Source: Panax quinquefolius (taxonomy: Eukaryota > Streptophyta > Magnoliopsida > Apiales > Araliaceae). Taken from it: 64,000 nucleotides of DNA. Of the stretch, positions 37,283 through 48,400 are shown piece after piece. The stretch is from assembly GCA_020205615.1 (NCBI GenBank), contig CM035160.1, positions 11,135,821-11,199,820 of the forward strand, in the 5' to 3' direction. Numbering within the stretch: the stretch's first letter is position 1; each line of letters starts with the position of its first letter. Position numbers and translations under genes: made by a program. The notes below the pieces were generated by a model. The model worked only from the letters and a program-made list of their open reading frames with translations, did not search any database and was not told the origin of the DNA.

Positions 37283-40107
37283 ACACCCCCAAAACCGGTA
37301 CTTCAATTCCACGGATTTGGTGTTCATCAGACAAATATCATCTATCTATCTACCCATAATAAATGCAAACCATGCAATAGATAGAAATAATAATAAATCT
37401 CCCCTTATGGGGTTACATCAACTACATAATAAATACAATCCCAAAGTTACTCTAACCTTAAACATCCGTCTTGAGAATCATAAACAATTAAGTCTTAAAC
37501 AACATCATTAACTTAAGTCTTAAACAAATACATCATCATATAAAACAACAAGTATTCATCACTTGTTAACCTTGCCTCTTGCTTTTACTAGTAGAAGGTT
37601 CGCTTTGGTTCTTTCGTTTTAATCGCAATGTTATTATTATTACAAGAGTGAGCACAAATGCCCACAAGTATAACAATGAAATAACAAAGATAATAACATG
37701 CGAGTGAATCAAAGACATCTCGAATAAAAGCTCAACTTTTGAATCAAGAATGAATAACAAGAATCAAAAGATTTCGAGGGTTATAAGACTTGAACTATGT
37801 CCCAGGTTATCAAGGATTATACTTGAAACCTTTAACAATCGTAAGACTATGGACCTTTCTACTCGTGACTTTGGGGATCACCCTTAAGTACCATCACATA
37901 CACAATATCTTAACGCTTAACGCATAAGTAAATTCCTTTCAGGGTTGTTCTTCTCAATTTGACATTCGAGTTCGCACTAAAGGAAGTTTGGTTTGATAAT
38001 TCATCAAGGGTTCAAATTTAGAACGCTTATCAACTATGGACTAATCGAATCAATAAGGGTTCGCTAGTCTAATAAGGTTCAATAATAATGATATTCAAAT
38101 TGAATAATAATCTCGTGAAGTATACAATAGAACAATTATTGTATAACCTGAATCATGCTTTGAAAAGATAATCAATCTTTAATATAACATATGAACTTGA
38201 ATAATAGTAATGATAATTTACTCGAGGTAAATAATAAACTTGAACAATAATGACAAGTAGGGTTAGAAACTTGCCTCGCAAGCGTAGCTAAACGATTACT
38301 ACTTAGCTTCACCACAAATCCTACACACATACCATATGTATTCACATTCATTAGTTATATTTTCACTTAATTATTTAATATAAACTCTACTTTATTTAAC
38401 AAATCATTACCCTTCTAATTTAATTACTTAATTAAATTAGAATATTTTCATTCTCTTACTATTATTACACTCGAATAATAGTAAGAGAATGAAAATATTT
38501 CAATTAAAATATTTAATTTATTTTATAAATATTTTAATAATAATTTTCATCGAATATTTATTTTATTCCATAAATATCTCAATTAAAATATTTAATTTAT
38601 TTTATAAATATTTTAATAATAATTTTCATCGAATGTTTATTTTTATTTTTTATTTATTTTTTTTATTATTTTTTTTATTTATTTATTATTTTATTTTTTT
38701 TTTTGTGGCAAATCATGGTAATGTAGTTTAGTAACGCTTGCTTGGCTAAGGGTTACCAGACTCATTTTCTCGGGTTCTCGTAGCTCTGCGATTCATGAAC
38801 ATAACAAGGCCAAATTAGGCCAAAAATCAATCACACGTAAAATTATACATGAATATGGTCATAACTTCCAATTAGTTATTTTTACACGAATTTAGACTTA
38901 CTCAATCATTGTAATACATATATAATCATTACTTAACCCATCTAGCATGATTTTTAACAAGTTATAACACATAATTTGCAAAATCAACACATTTACTTCC
39001 ACTGTTCTTGAATGTTTTGAAAATAAAAAAAATGAAAATTGTCACTACGGATTCGTTATAACACCGAATCCGCTTTATTTAAACTTTGGTCTCTTCAGAT
39101 CAACATGCATAACAACATACTTAATGTAAAATTTAGGGATAATATACGTTCAATACATGAAATATCACGTATAAGGCCATATGGCCAAAACCCAAACTCT
39201 GTAAATTTTGAAATAGCAATTCATAGTATTATGAAACTGATGACATGATAATTCACATAATATATATATAATCAAATACGATTTGATATATCTTAACCCA
39301 TATATAAACTCATAATCAAACCCTTTTTCAATTACAGAGAGATTTACAAAATATATGAAAGCCATTTTATAAAAAAACTAAATGACGTAACTTTAAAATT
39401 TGGGAAGAAGGATTACCCTCAATACTAATTAGATTACATGATGATGAACAATTCCCAATTTCTCACACTTCTTCACCTTTAATCACAAATTCTTCAATCT
39501 CTCTCAAAGTTCTCAAACTCTCTCTCTCTCTCGCTTTTTCGCACTTAGAATAATAATAATAAAAGAAGACGTAATATAACAGAGGAGAAGAGAATCGATA
39601 AGTAATGGTCGGGCTAACCCAAACACGGGTAACTCGCATCCAACCACTACTAGGGCCTTGTTTGGCAACCTTAATCGATTCAAAGTCATTTAATTTAATA
39701 AAGCTTTATCATATAATTTGAAAATGTCACACTCATATAAAAATAAATCCAATATTTTATTTAATATATTTTAAATAAAATATAATAATTTCTCATAAAT
39801 TCACATAGTCACATAAATAATTTTCTCATTAATAAATAATGTCAAATTATTAATTCTCTAATTAATAATTAAATTAATTAAAATACCAATATGCTTATTA
39901 AATATTTCTTTTAATACAATAAGCTCACATAATCACATACTTTGATAATAAAATTCTCACATTAATTTAATAAATGTAACACATATAATTAAATTAATCT
40001 ACCACAATTATGTGAATTAATTATTTAATCTAATAATTAAATCATCGAAAAATATTTATTTAATTCAATAAATATTAAAATTAATTACAAAATTCTCGTT
40101 CGTCACA
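37283..40107 (-). mobile_element. 5' LTR of family-2 chromovirus
   Basis: In minus orientation the LTR begins TGTGACGAACGAGAATTTTG (40107) and ends GGGGGTGT (37283). It pairs with 25744-28757. It has only two of the ~78 bp repeats that number four in the other LTR, and carries a private inverted repeat at 38441-38499. Confidence 0.85.
38441..38499. repeat. Inverted repeat private to one LTR
   Basis: Arms of 26 bp (AATATTTTCATTCTCTTACT and onward; mirrored at 38474-38499) with a 7 base loop ACACTCG. The sister LTR has only the left arm at about 26912-26937, so the right arm was created after insertion. Confidence 0.9.
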
Positions 40108-40126
40108 CAAGCAACACAAGTTAACT

Positions 40127-41345
40127 GTTATATTTTCGCAAGGATTATACTTTATAACCGAACAAAGAATTTTCCCCAAATTAAATAATAATAATTATAC
40201 TAATAATAATAATCACAATAATAATAAAATTAAAATAAAAATAAAATTAAAAATTAAAAAAATATAATAAAATAATAATAACAATTTTGGGAAATGAGCC
40301 TTTTTCAGATCTGCTAAGTCTCGTTTACGTTAATGTTACTGTACTATTAAGTATTTTTAAATCTGCTAAGTCTTCTTCAGATCTGCTAATAATAAATACG
40401 TTCTTGTTACTGTACTATTAATTATTTTTAAATTAATAAATATTTATTTATTTTAAATAACTTATTTTTTATAATAATTTATCTATAATATTTTTAATAT
40501 TAATAACTTAATATAAATAACTTATTTTTAATATTTTTTATTTTTAAATAACTTAATATAAATAATTTTATTTCTTTTTAATATGCATACAAAGTTAATT
40601 AGAAATTAATAAACAATAATAATAATAATATAAATCAAATGAACTGAACAGTCGATCAAACCATGTACTGATCAACAAGCCTCATCACAATCAATCAAAG
40701 AAAATGTAAATTAAACCAAAAAAATACTAAGTAAAAGGTGAAGAACTCCATCTCACATCTCTATAAAGAATCACACAGATCCAAATGCTGCAATCGAACT
40801 CTGTTCAAGTCATGAGTTACTGTGAGTGGAAGTTGGAGAACCACCACCGGAGATAGAGGACGGAGGAACAAAGACCGGGGAGAGATGAAAGCTAGTGCAA
40901 TGGAGGAGGAGGCAGTAGAAAGTGGTCGGAGAGAGTAGATGGCCGGGTGAGACAAAGGGGAGAAGAAGTAGGAGCTAGCACCATTGGCAGTGTTACAACG
41001 GCAGGAGGTTTAGTCGGAGTAGCATTCGGCGAAGCTCCCGAAGCCTGAGCAAGAGCACATCCAGCCACCAAAGCGAAGATTACCACCGAAACAAAGCTTG
41101 AGTACGCCATTGCAATTTTTTCTCTCTTCTCAAACAAGAAGGACAAATTGTTTTTTTAGAAAGAGAGAGTGAAAACCTAGAGAGAAAGCTCGTTTACGTT
41201 AATGGCGGAAAGAGAACGAAAACCTGAAGATCGATCGAACGAAATGAGAGACTCAGCAGATCTGAGAAAAGGGGTTTTGTTTTAATTTGGGGAAAATTAT
41301 TTGTTCAGTTATAAATCATATTCCTTGCGAAAATAAAACAGCTAA
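40127..41345. mobile_element. Pack-MULE-like element: inverted repeats around a gene fragment
   Basis: The left end (40127-40191, starting TTAACTGTTATATTTTCGCA) and the complement of the right end (41345-41282, TTAGCTGTTTTATTTTCGCA) are inverted repeats of about 65 bp, about 90% identical by eye. Similarity resumes inward at CAGATCTGCTAAGTCT (left, about 40307) and its inverted form near 41250. The interior is an AGP pseudogene. No transposase and no clean 9 bp target duplication was seen, so MULE identity is inferred from long terminal inverted repeats plus captured gene sequence. Confidence 0.55.
40752..41112 (-). pseudogene. Classical arabinogalactan-protein (AGP) pseudogene
   Basis: From ATG 41110 the frame encodes a clear signal peptide (MAYSSFVSVVIFALVAGCAL, AQ) and an Ala/Ser/Thr/Pro-rich start (ASGASPNATPTKPPAVVT). 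It then stops near 40890. Other frames continue the family pattern: PPSSISGGGSPTSTHSNS in one, and a hydrophobic tail with SIAAFGSV in another, resembling a GPI-anchor signal. At least two frameshifts separate them. Functional AGPs are GPI-anchored cell-wall proteoglycans; this copy is broken. It lies between inverted repeats, suggesting capture. Confidence 0.6.
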
Positions 41346-41577
41346 CCCATGGTGCTTAGGTGGTAATTGAGTTGAAATTGTGAGTTGGAGGTCTGGAGAT
41401 CGAATTTGAGCACCTAAAGTTCCGGGTTTTACCTGAAAGCCTTTATTGATACAAAGCTAACAATAGGCGTTTAAAAATATAATGGCATAAGCATGATAAT
41501 ACTCTTTTTTTCTCTTTTTTTTTTTGTTTGACAAAGCCCCAGAATTAGAATAGGTAATAGGAAATTGATATTTCCAT

Positions 41578-41648
41578 ATGACTTTTTAATATTTTTACAT
41601 GAAAATATAGTTTTTATTATTTTTCATGTGAAAATATTAAAAAGTCAT
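41578..41648. repeat. Hairpin with about 32 bp arms
   Basis: ATGACTTTTTAATATTTTTA continues to ACATGAAAATATA, then a 6 base loop. The complement returns at 41616-41648, ending AAAAAGTCAT. Probably a small MITE or foldback remnant. Confidence 0.8.
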
Positions 41649-42239
41649 GTAAAAATATAAATTTTCTAGAAATAATCTTCATTGATAAGTGAATCAATTA
41701 CAAGAACGAGTCGAGGTGATACATTCTCTCGTCTCAAATAAAAACTCGAAACTCGATAACATATATATTTTCTAAAAAATAGACAAAAAAATACAAATTA
41801 ATTTGCGTAATTTTTAAATAGGAGAAACAAAAAAGAGGTCGTCTTGATAACCTCACCCAAATCTCACCAATTAATGTCAATCAAACCTCATCCACAAAGA
41901 GATCATGAAAAAAAAAACTTTGTATAATGAGAAAATCTCAAACTAGGAGAATAAAGGATTCATAGATTTAAAATAAGAATAATTAAACATAAGAACGTAA
42001 GAAAAAAAAAATATTAAATAGGGCCTTTTTAGTGTAGATCAAAGACTGAAAATATGGAGGCTAGGGTTTTGTAAAGAGAAAAGAGAGAAGTGATATTTTT
42101 TCAATCTACAATATGAGTAATTGTATATTAGAAATTTAATGTTGTTTATATTTTAAAATTAAAATATATCTTTTTTTTTAATGGGCTAAAAAAGAAAATA
42201 TTTTTGTAAAGAATACACATTTAGCTTTATTTATTTATC

Positions 42240-42870
42240 GTTTATATTTTTATAATTTCAAACATGGTAAGTTGGTAAAGGATTTTGATTCTTACTTAAT
42301 TTCACTTAGTGGGCCGGGCCGGACTGGTCCAAGTAGCCATAAGAAATGTGTGTGTATATAAGGACGTTTAGTTCCCTAACCCAAGCCGTCAGTCAGTCAG
42401 TCGAAATAATAATAATAATAATAATAAAAGAAACTAGATAGAAACTAGATGGTGTTTCCGAAACCGAAAAAGGTGGTAATGATCAAATCGCATCAGTCAT
42501 TCACCAAATAATTTTCTCTCAGGTTAGCTTTATTTTATTTTTGAATTTTTCCCTTTTTTAACTCAATTTTTTCTAATTAATTAATTCAAATGATTCAAAA
42601 ACAGGCAGGAACACCAATTGTGGGGTGAAATGCCTGCTGAAGATCTCCGGAGGCAGCAACTCATATGGTGGTGTGGTGGTGGACAGAAGGAAGAGCAACC
42701 ATTAACTTGGAGACAGTAGACGTACTGACCATCGACGACTTTGTTGAGGAGGAGGAGAATCCATTCATTCACTATATCGCATCAGTCATTCACCAAGAAA
42801 TGGGGATGGGACCAAGAAATGGGGATGGGGATGGGGATGGGGATTCATTTGTACCATAAACAAAGTCTCA
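42240..42870 (+). other. Promoter-like module, copy 2
   Basis: It matches 24480-24910: AACATGGTAAGTT, GGGCCGGGCC, GTGTGTATATAAGGACG (TATA box near 42355), CTAACCC, GCCGTCAGTC, then AATTTTCTCTCAG before a GT donor at about 42523. The second exon, from about 42604, has a short frame with GVKCLLKISGGS and ends at 42707. A longer frame in another phase (42665-42859) is Asp/Gly-rich at its end because of a GGGGAT repeat. No continuous product is recognised; a pseudogene or noncoding transcript is likely. Confidence 0.4.
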
Positions 42871-44125
42871 TTTGTATTTTTTATTTTTGAAATTTTAACA
42901 CTGATTACTGATAATTTAATTGTAAATGGAAAATGATTTGTGTAGTTGAAACTAAAGTAAAATTGTAAGAATATTAATCTGTGATTTTTTTTTAATATTT
43001 AAAATTGTAAGCGATGATATAGAATATTAATATGCAACTCTTTTTTTCCTTTTTTTTTTATATCTATGTATTTACATATATCGGTATTTAATATTGATAT
43101 AAATTTATATATTATATATAGCAACATTAACACTCTGCTTTATGAGCCAATGTAAAAAAAGTTAATGTAAAACTTAAATTGTAATGTAAAAAAAAGTTAA
43201 AGAATAAAAATTTAAAGTTTTTTAACATGTGTTGCTTCCGAGTTTTTAATGGAAAATGATAGAAAATTTAAAATTGAGGACATGAGTTGTAATTTAAAAT
43301 TTATTATATTAAAAGTTGAGGATAATATGAGAATTATAAAAATATTACTTATTCTAATTTCTTTTCGGAAAACTTTGGCAGGAAAAGTGGTCAAGTTTTC
43401 TTTTCATTTCTTTTCCGTTTATTAAAAAACTCAGAAACATAAGAATTGGAAAGAAAACTTAAATTTTTTGTCCATTTCTTTTCTTTTCTGTCTATTTTAA
43501 AACTCAGAAATAGAGCGCAATTGTAAAATTTAATGTATTATTTCATTTTATATTATCATAAATAATGTTTTTTTTCTTTGGGTCAAAAAAAATTTGAGAA
43601 ATGGAACTCAATGAAAAAGTAGTACTCCCTTGTGCCTCTGTACTAGGATAAAAGTATTATTTATTTATTTTAAATAATTTATTTTTTATAATAATTTATC
43701 TATAATACTCTTATTATTAATTGTTATATTTATATTCTCTATGCAAAAAGTCATTCAGGACTTGTTATGACTTGTGCATGCAGCTCCTCCGTAAGTCTGT
43801 TAAGGATAAAATTAAGGGCGGAAAAGAAAGGAATAAATATTTCATTCTTGTTTGGATATAAGTATTGAAGGATAAGGAATAAATTCTTGAAATAAATAAA
43901 GCAAAATCTCATGAGAATGAGTAGAATGGAAATAAAGAACTTCCAGTTGCCCATTGAGGAAGTTATAAGGAACTTATAGTGAGTCAGTCAGTCAGAACCC
44001 CCCAGAACAAACAAACAAACAAACAAAAGGTCCAAAAGCAAAGAATTAATATATATATATGTATATCACATTTGAAAACCAACCAACCAACAACAAGGAG
44101 GAAGAAATACAGACTAGTAATTAAG
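42871..44125. other. Intergenic region upstream of the RTM2-like gene
   Basis: AT-rich. At 43622-43745 a block starting TACTCCCTTGTGCCTCTGTA and containing TAGGATAAAAGTATT resembles one half of a Stowaway MITE. The leader at 43980-44040 has CAGTCAGTCAG and repeated ACAAACAAAC. No gene is seen. Confidence 0.45.
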
Positions 44126-44750
44126 ATGGATCATGCAAAGCAGAGAGCAGCAGCAGAAGCAGGTCGAGTGTACCAAGATTTTGATCCTCAATGGAAGGTG
44201 CTAAGAGAGGAAGATTGCTCCATACTTGTCATCGACCTACCCGGTGACCTCCCTTTTCCCTTGTTCTATGTATTAAAATTTCACTATAATTTCTATTTTC
44301 CCTTAATTGTGCTTATGCTGCTTTGCTTGTATCACTGCATCATCTCAACTTCATTCTGCAGGTTACACAAAAGAGCAGCTCAGAGTTCAACTCTCTAAAT
44401 CAGGAAACCTGATTATCAGTGGAGAACAACCACTTGGAAACAATATTTGGCGCCGCTTTCTTAAAACTATTCCTATTTCTGAAAACTGTGACATCGGCAA
44501 AATCAGCGCCCAATTTAAGGCCTTTAGACTCTTCATTGAACAGCCAAAATTGATCACTTTAGCAGAGAAAAAAGATGAAGAAAAGCCTACCAATACTGAA
44601 GCTCCAGAACCTCAGAAGCCTGAACAATCCGGTCAGAAGCCGACTTCAACCACTAATTATCCAGCTGAGCAGACAAATGAAACAAGCAATAACTCAGCAA
44701 AAAAGGCTGGAGTTGTTCCTGATAATGCCCAAGAGAAGGAGAAAGAATAG
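44126..44750 (+). CDS. RTM2-like small-heat-shock-domain protein, truncated by a stop
   Basis: Exons 44126-44243 and 44362-44750 give 168 residues. The N-terminal two thirds (about 15-110) is an alpha-crystallin/HSP20-like domain with VYQDFDPQWKVLREEDCSI, DLPGYTKEQLRVQLS and GNLIISGEQP. A Lys/Glu/Pro-rich linker follows. The frame ends at TAG 44748-44750. The same frame then stays open for 104 more codons to TGA 45063-45065. Those codons contain a membrane anchor (KVMNLVLAIILAVALALYV) and a short basic tail. In Arabidopsis RTM2 this anchor is part of the protein, which restricts long-distance movement of tobacco etch virus. The copy is therefore probably a nonsense allele, unless the TAG is an error or read through. 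The direct 3' neighbour is the convergent DRB gene. Confidence 0.85.
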
Positions 44751-45065
44751 GAAACTGTAGACGGAAAGAGTAATGAGTCAAATGATTCCAAAAATGTTCA
44801 AGCTAATGCTAAGAGTGTCTCGGAAAATAACCTGACGGACGAGAAAACTAATGGTACAGCTGAAGATGGAAAGAAGATAAAAGAAAGTACAAATCAGAAA
44901 CAACAAAGTGGTTTGAGCAACTTTGCCACCAAGATGGTTGGAGGAGCAACAAGGTTGAAGATGCCAAGGAAAGTGATGAACTTGGTGTTGGCTATTATAT
45001 TGGCTGTTGCACTTGCCCTGTATGTGAAAAAATCAGTTAGTTCTTGGAAAATAGCTGAAAACTGA
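44751..45065 (+). pseudogene. In-frame continuation of the RTM2-like gene after the stop
   Basis: It has 104 open codons in the same phase as the exon before TAG. It is Lys/Asn/Ser/Glu-rich, then a hydrophobic helix at about 44979-45027 flanked by basic residues. Composition and ending match the C-terminus expected of RTM2-type proteins. Absence of any other stop suggests the TAG is recent or not always effective. Confidence 0.8.
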
Positions 45066-45439
45066 GAGAAATGTGTTTAATTTAAAATGATTGTTCAGTT
45101 TCAGAAGAAAATATCAGTTATGAGACAAAAAGAGTCTGAGATACTCACATTTGTTTCCCGAGTTTATATCTGAAGAAGCCATGTTTCGAGGGGATGATGA
45201 TATTTTTAATAATAACTATAACAGTAACAATATTTGTAAGACAATATAATAAAGAATTAAGTTGTTAGAGAATTCACCCATAAAATGTAGTAAAAAGAAG
45301 AAGCTAAATTAAGAAACCATTTAAATATGAATTAATGATAATTCTTAGCACTTAATTCAACCAGCACAGAAACTGTCTTCATCTAACTAAGATGATTTTA
45401 AAAGTGAGGGCAAAGACAGATTTAATTGGCTAAAAATGA

Positions 45440-48400
45440 TTATGCATCTCTCTCTTTAGGAAATTCCAAGCTCACGGCAACCCACTTGTCCTCACTAATT
45501 GGTAGCACCACAGTGCCTTTGGGGAAGTCCATATTTGGAAAGCTTGTGTACACTCTGAACCTGTTGTTGAGCAAGTAACTTTCGGTTCCGCTGGGCTTGT
45601 TCATGTTTGAATCTGCAATCGAGAGGGTGGAGAGGTCAGGAGGTGTCACCATAGATGAAGATGATTGGCTTCCTGTGGGTGACAAAGACGGTGATTCCAG
45701 TGAGGAGTCTGAGTTCTTATTTCCAGTTATTTCATCCATGTTTGGTGAAGCTGGAGACGCAACAAACTTCTGTGAGTTGAATTTGGAAAAGGCTGGTAAT
45801 TTTTCAGCAGGAGAAACCTTGTGATATTCATCTGTAGGACAGGAGAATTCCTTATCCTTAATTAGTCAGAAATTTATGCTATTTATATCTAATCCTCTTT
45901 TAAGTATATTTACATAAAAGGGTAAATCAATAAGGTATGTGAAAGTATGAAAAATTCATTCAGAGGGAATCAAATCTAACCAAAATAAGATAGAACCTCC
46001 TTTCATTGGAGAAAGATGTTACCTTTGCTCTCAATAGTTTGCTCCTTGACTTTTATAGTTGAAGGTGAAACCAATGGAGAACCAGATCTGAAATTTTCAT
46101 GTGAATCGACATCGGTGAGAAATTCTGAGCCACGAGATACTGCAACAGCTTTATCTTCTGAGGAAGCAGGTGAATAATTATTAGCAGTCCGACTTGCTTT
46201 ATCTGAATGGAAAGGTTACTAATATCGTGTAGTGTACTGTAAAGTGTTACCCAGCCAATACATTCAATGAAATGCACAACAAGTTGTATGCATTTATTTG
46301 GTGTTATGACAATCTCAAAGAGCACAGGCATTCACATATTCGCCCCCTTACCCTCCTCTCTCTCGAAGACACGTGTAGATATTAGTATCTGCCAAGGGAA
46401 AAACCTACTGGTCCAATTTTAACTGTTATTTTCCTAGTCCTCCCTCTCATCCTGAATCAGTTCACAATAACCACATGTTTAAGTTTTAACAAATGTGTGA
46501 GCTAATACAGTCCGCCAATTTTGAGAGAGTACAAGGCTACCACCAGACCATAAAATACTGCATATATATTTTTGTAAAAGGAACCTACAAAATGATAAGA
46601 ATGACAAGTAGCCAGTTAATGTGAGGAATTGCCTCCACAGCTGAGCGAATACAGATCAAATTGTGTTTTTGTTAGATGTTGAATTTATATTAAATGATGG
46701 GTCCAACTTCTAGCAACAGTAAGGCTTAATTAATGATTAGCCATGTTAAAACTAGTTAGTATGTAACATCAGTGCCAATTTTAAGGTCTACTAAGTTTAT
46801 CGTATGTACACATACATGTTATTATGAATGCTGCTACATCGAACTCACCAAAAACAAAAAAAAGGCTCCATCTGTCATTAATATTAACACGAGTTTATAG
46901 CAAGTATCCTTAACGTGCTGTTGAAATGGACAGGGTGAGAATGACAATGATATCTTCAATAAAACATCAACCTAGGTAGATTCAACTGATTTGTTAAGGT
47001 ATAAGAAAGTAATAGAAGGAAAAAGTTTTGGCACTCATACTTACAGAAAGAGAAAAATAATAATAAATTAGGCATATTGCAAGAAAATTGATCTGTAAAT
47101 GCCACTAGGCGGAGCAAATAAGATATTCCAATCTATTAAACTCACAGGCAGGCAATACCAAAAATATGAACCAACGTGAACAAACATATGATGGTAAACC
47201 AAAAGTAGTCAGCATATCCTAAAGCTGTATTTGCAGGAAAAAAATTGGTTCCATACATATGAGACCAGGTAAGTTTGAAGTTATAAACAAGCACATATGA
47301 AATGGTTTCAGGGACTTGTGCAGTTTAAAATCTTATCATACCATACTACTCTAATTCATGCTTGGTGCATGCTTTAAACTACAAATATCGTTTCCTGTTA
47401 TATATTCTGAATCCACCGACAGATACGGAAAGAATGACCACTTACTTTCGGTTAAAGCAGTGTAAGCTAACTTTGCAGCATTGGATTCTGCTTGTTTCTT
47501 GGATTTTGCAGCTGCCCCGTGAAAAGTTTCTTGTTCCACTTCCACGGTGGAAAAGAATGTTGGATTATGAGGTTCACCATATTTTATAGTTTTATATTTT
47601 GGCAAGAAAAAACCTTCATTCTGAGTCAATTCTTGTAAGGAATTCTTGTAAAAATGAGAACCATTCTGGAAAGAAGCAAAGCAATGAACATGAAAAATGG
47701 GGTAGGACTCCATCAATAACATATAAGCAATGATCATTAATTATCAAAAACACTCCCCCATGCACTAAAGACAAGACCAAAGAGTTGATTGACAAAAGAA
47801 AAAAAAAACTAGCTCAGAGAACTTGCCTCTCGAAAGCCATCTAACGAAAAAGACATCAGAGCAACCTGCGCAGCAGCATTCTCAGCTTCCTTCAAAGTCT
47901 TGTAAAATCCTGAACTTTCAAAAGTGTGTCCATCAACAGTAACTTTAGCCTTGAAGCAAAGAGCATGAGGTGGGCCTTCTCTTTCACTTGAATACACTGG
48001 GATACTAAGTTTGTTTCTTTGAGCATATATTTGCAGCATCAACTTGTACTGATTTGGCGCATCTATGAACATAAAAGCAACAGTAAGAGTTACTTCTAAT
48101 TGTGAAAAAAGCCAATATTGAAATTGAGATGGAGAATCTACAAACAGAACAGAAATCAGACCCAACTTATTTGGTAGATTCAAACATGATACAGAAACTC
48201 TTTTATCTGCAGAATTGACAAAGCATGATTGAAGGATCTCCACAACATAGTGGGAAAAGACACTTTCTCTTAAACATTTGTGCTACCCAAAAAGCACATA
48301 AGTTTATAAGGTGCATCAGTTGCAAGTTGCTCCCAAAACGAGTAGATTTATTTCCATGTACTTCGAAGGGGGGAAGAATCTTAAATTACTAACTGAACTA

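Larger units (their letters stand above)
25744..40107 (-). mobile_element. Ty3/gypsy chromovirus, family 2, with both LTRs
   Basis: A 14.4 kb element in minus orientation: 5' LTR at 37283-40107, primer site at 37261-37276, gag-pol between about 37062 and 31480, polypurine tract at 28758-28769, 3' LTR at 25744-28757. A 2.6 kb solo LTR of family 1 (28843-31470) sits between the chromodomain and the polypurine tract. The coding region has many frameshifts and stops, so it is not autonomous. A target-site duplication could not be found (TGCTA on the left against CAAGC on the right). Confidence 0.85.

Noticed and set aside
25739..40112. Target-site duplication of the family-2 element
   Set aside because: The five bases outside the LTRs differ (TGCTA and CAAGC); shifting the boundary by one or two bases did not give a match.
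42665..42859. 65-codon frame ending in an Asp/Gly repeat as a possible small protein
   Set aside because: The end is a GGGGAT repeat, in-frame stops lie directly upstream, and the phase does not join to the first exon of the module.
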